From Candidatus Culexmicrobium profundum (GTDB lineage: Archaea > Thermoproteota > Methanomethylicia > Culexarchaeales > Culexmicrobiaceae): DNA of 5,388 nt. Shown piece after piece: positions 5,363 to 5,388 of this stretch. Within the stretch, counting starts at the first letter, position 1; each line of letters begins with the position of its first letter. Location of the stretch: assembly GCA_025061245.1 (NCBI GenBank), contig JANZKD010000215.1, positions 1 through 5,388 on the forward strand, in the 5' to 3' direction. Under the pieces are notes generated by a model that was not told where the DNA came from, did no database searches, and was given only the letters and a program-made list of their open reading frames with translations. The position numbers were made by a program, and so were the translations under genes.

Positions 5363-5388
5363 ATGGAAACACCTACTGAAGCACCAAG
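5363..5388 (+). CDS. Start of a further operon gene (partial, runs off the right edge)
   Basis: ATG 5363 follows a perfect GAGGTGA site (5350-5356, overlapping the stop of the previous gene) by 6 bases, the same layout as the upstream genes. Only METPTEAP is visible, so nothing can be said about function. Its presence shows that the operon continues. Confidence 0.6.

Larger units (their letters stand above)
397..5388 (+). mobile_element. Integrated plasmid or virus-like element (SSV-type), one end; continues past the window
   Basis: The element is inferred to begin at the anticodon loop of the tRNA-Ala half, where tRNA homology ends and the integrase body begins. The int(C) fragment at its edge marks the terminus. 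The content that follows fits an archaeal integrative plasmid or virus: a cargo-like surface protein and an operon of small unrecognised genes with a winged-helix regulator. No replication protein, capsid gene, int(N) or second att site is visible, so element type and length cannot be told from this window. The beta-helix gene could be a later insertion or host DNA if the element is degraded. Confidence 0.7.

Overview
The window looks archaeal, most likely from a Bathyarchaeia-like or related uncultured lineage. Evidence seen: a 5' half of an archaeal-type tRNA-Ala gene, an SSV-type (archaeal virus/plasmid) tyrosine integrase, strong GAGGTGA Shine-Dalgarno sites, TATA-like boxes about 25-35 bases from predicted transcript starts, and a secreted beta-helix protein that ends in a PEF-type archaeosortase tail. 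The lineage guess rests on recalled resemblance of that protein's C-terminal domain to Bathyarchaeia surface proteins, not on a search.

The main feature is an integration junction. Bases 1-363 look like host chromosome: the start of a minus-strand gene with an unusual TTG start, then a promoter-like stretch, then the first ~42 bases of tRNA-Ala(TGC). The tRNA sequence stops matching just after the anticodon loop. From there an open reading frame, continuous with the tRNA half, runs into the core-binding and catalytic domains of an SSV-type integrase (363-1265). This is the expected int(C) product when a 'suicidal' integrase whose attP lies inside its own gene splits itself on integration. Everything right of about base 400 is therefore probably an integrated plasmid or virus that extends beyond the window. 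The other att site and int(N) are not seen here.

Inside the element come a 47-codon small ORF overlapping the int(C) end (1234-1377), a 687-residue secreted, probably surface-anchored parallel beta-helix protein (1388-3451), and a ~377-base AT-rich stretch without a convincing gene but with a small palindrome and a TATA box. Then follows a tight plus-strand operon of at least five genes (3829 to past the window end): a tyrosine-rich helical protein of 239 residues, a winged-helix protein of 115 residues, two small proteins of 81 and 73 residues that look like diverged relatives, and the first eight codons of another gene. Neighbouring genes overlap or are 6-7 bases apart, and nearly all have a GGTGA-type ribosome binding site 5-6 bases from the start.

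The integrase explains insertion, the winged-helix protein probably regulates the element's genes, and the beta-helix protein looks like cargo acting at the cell surface. The roles of the 239-, 81- and 73-residue proteins are not recognised; they are the best candidates for undescribed biology here.
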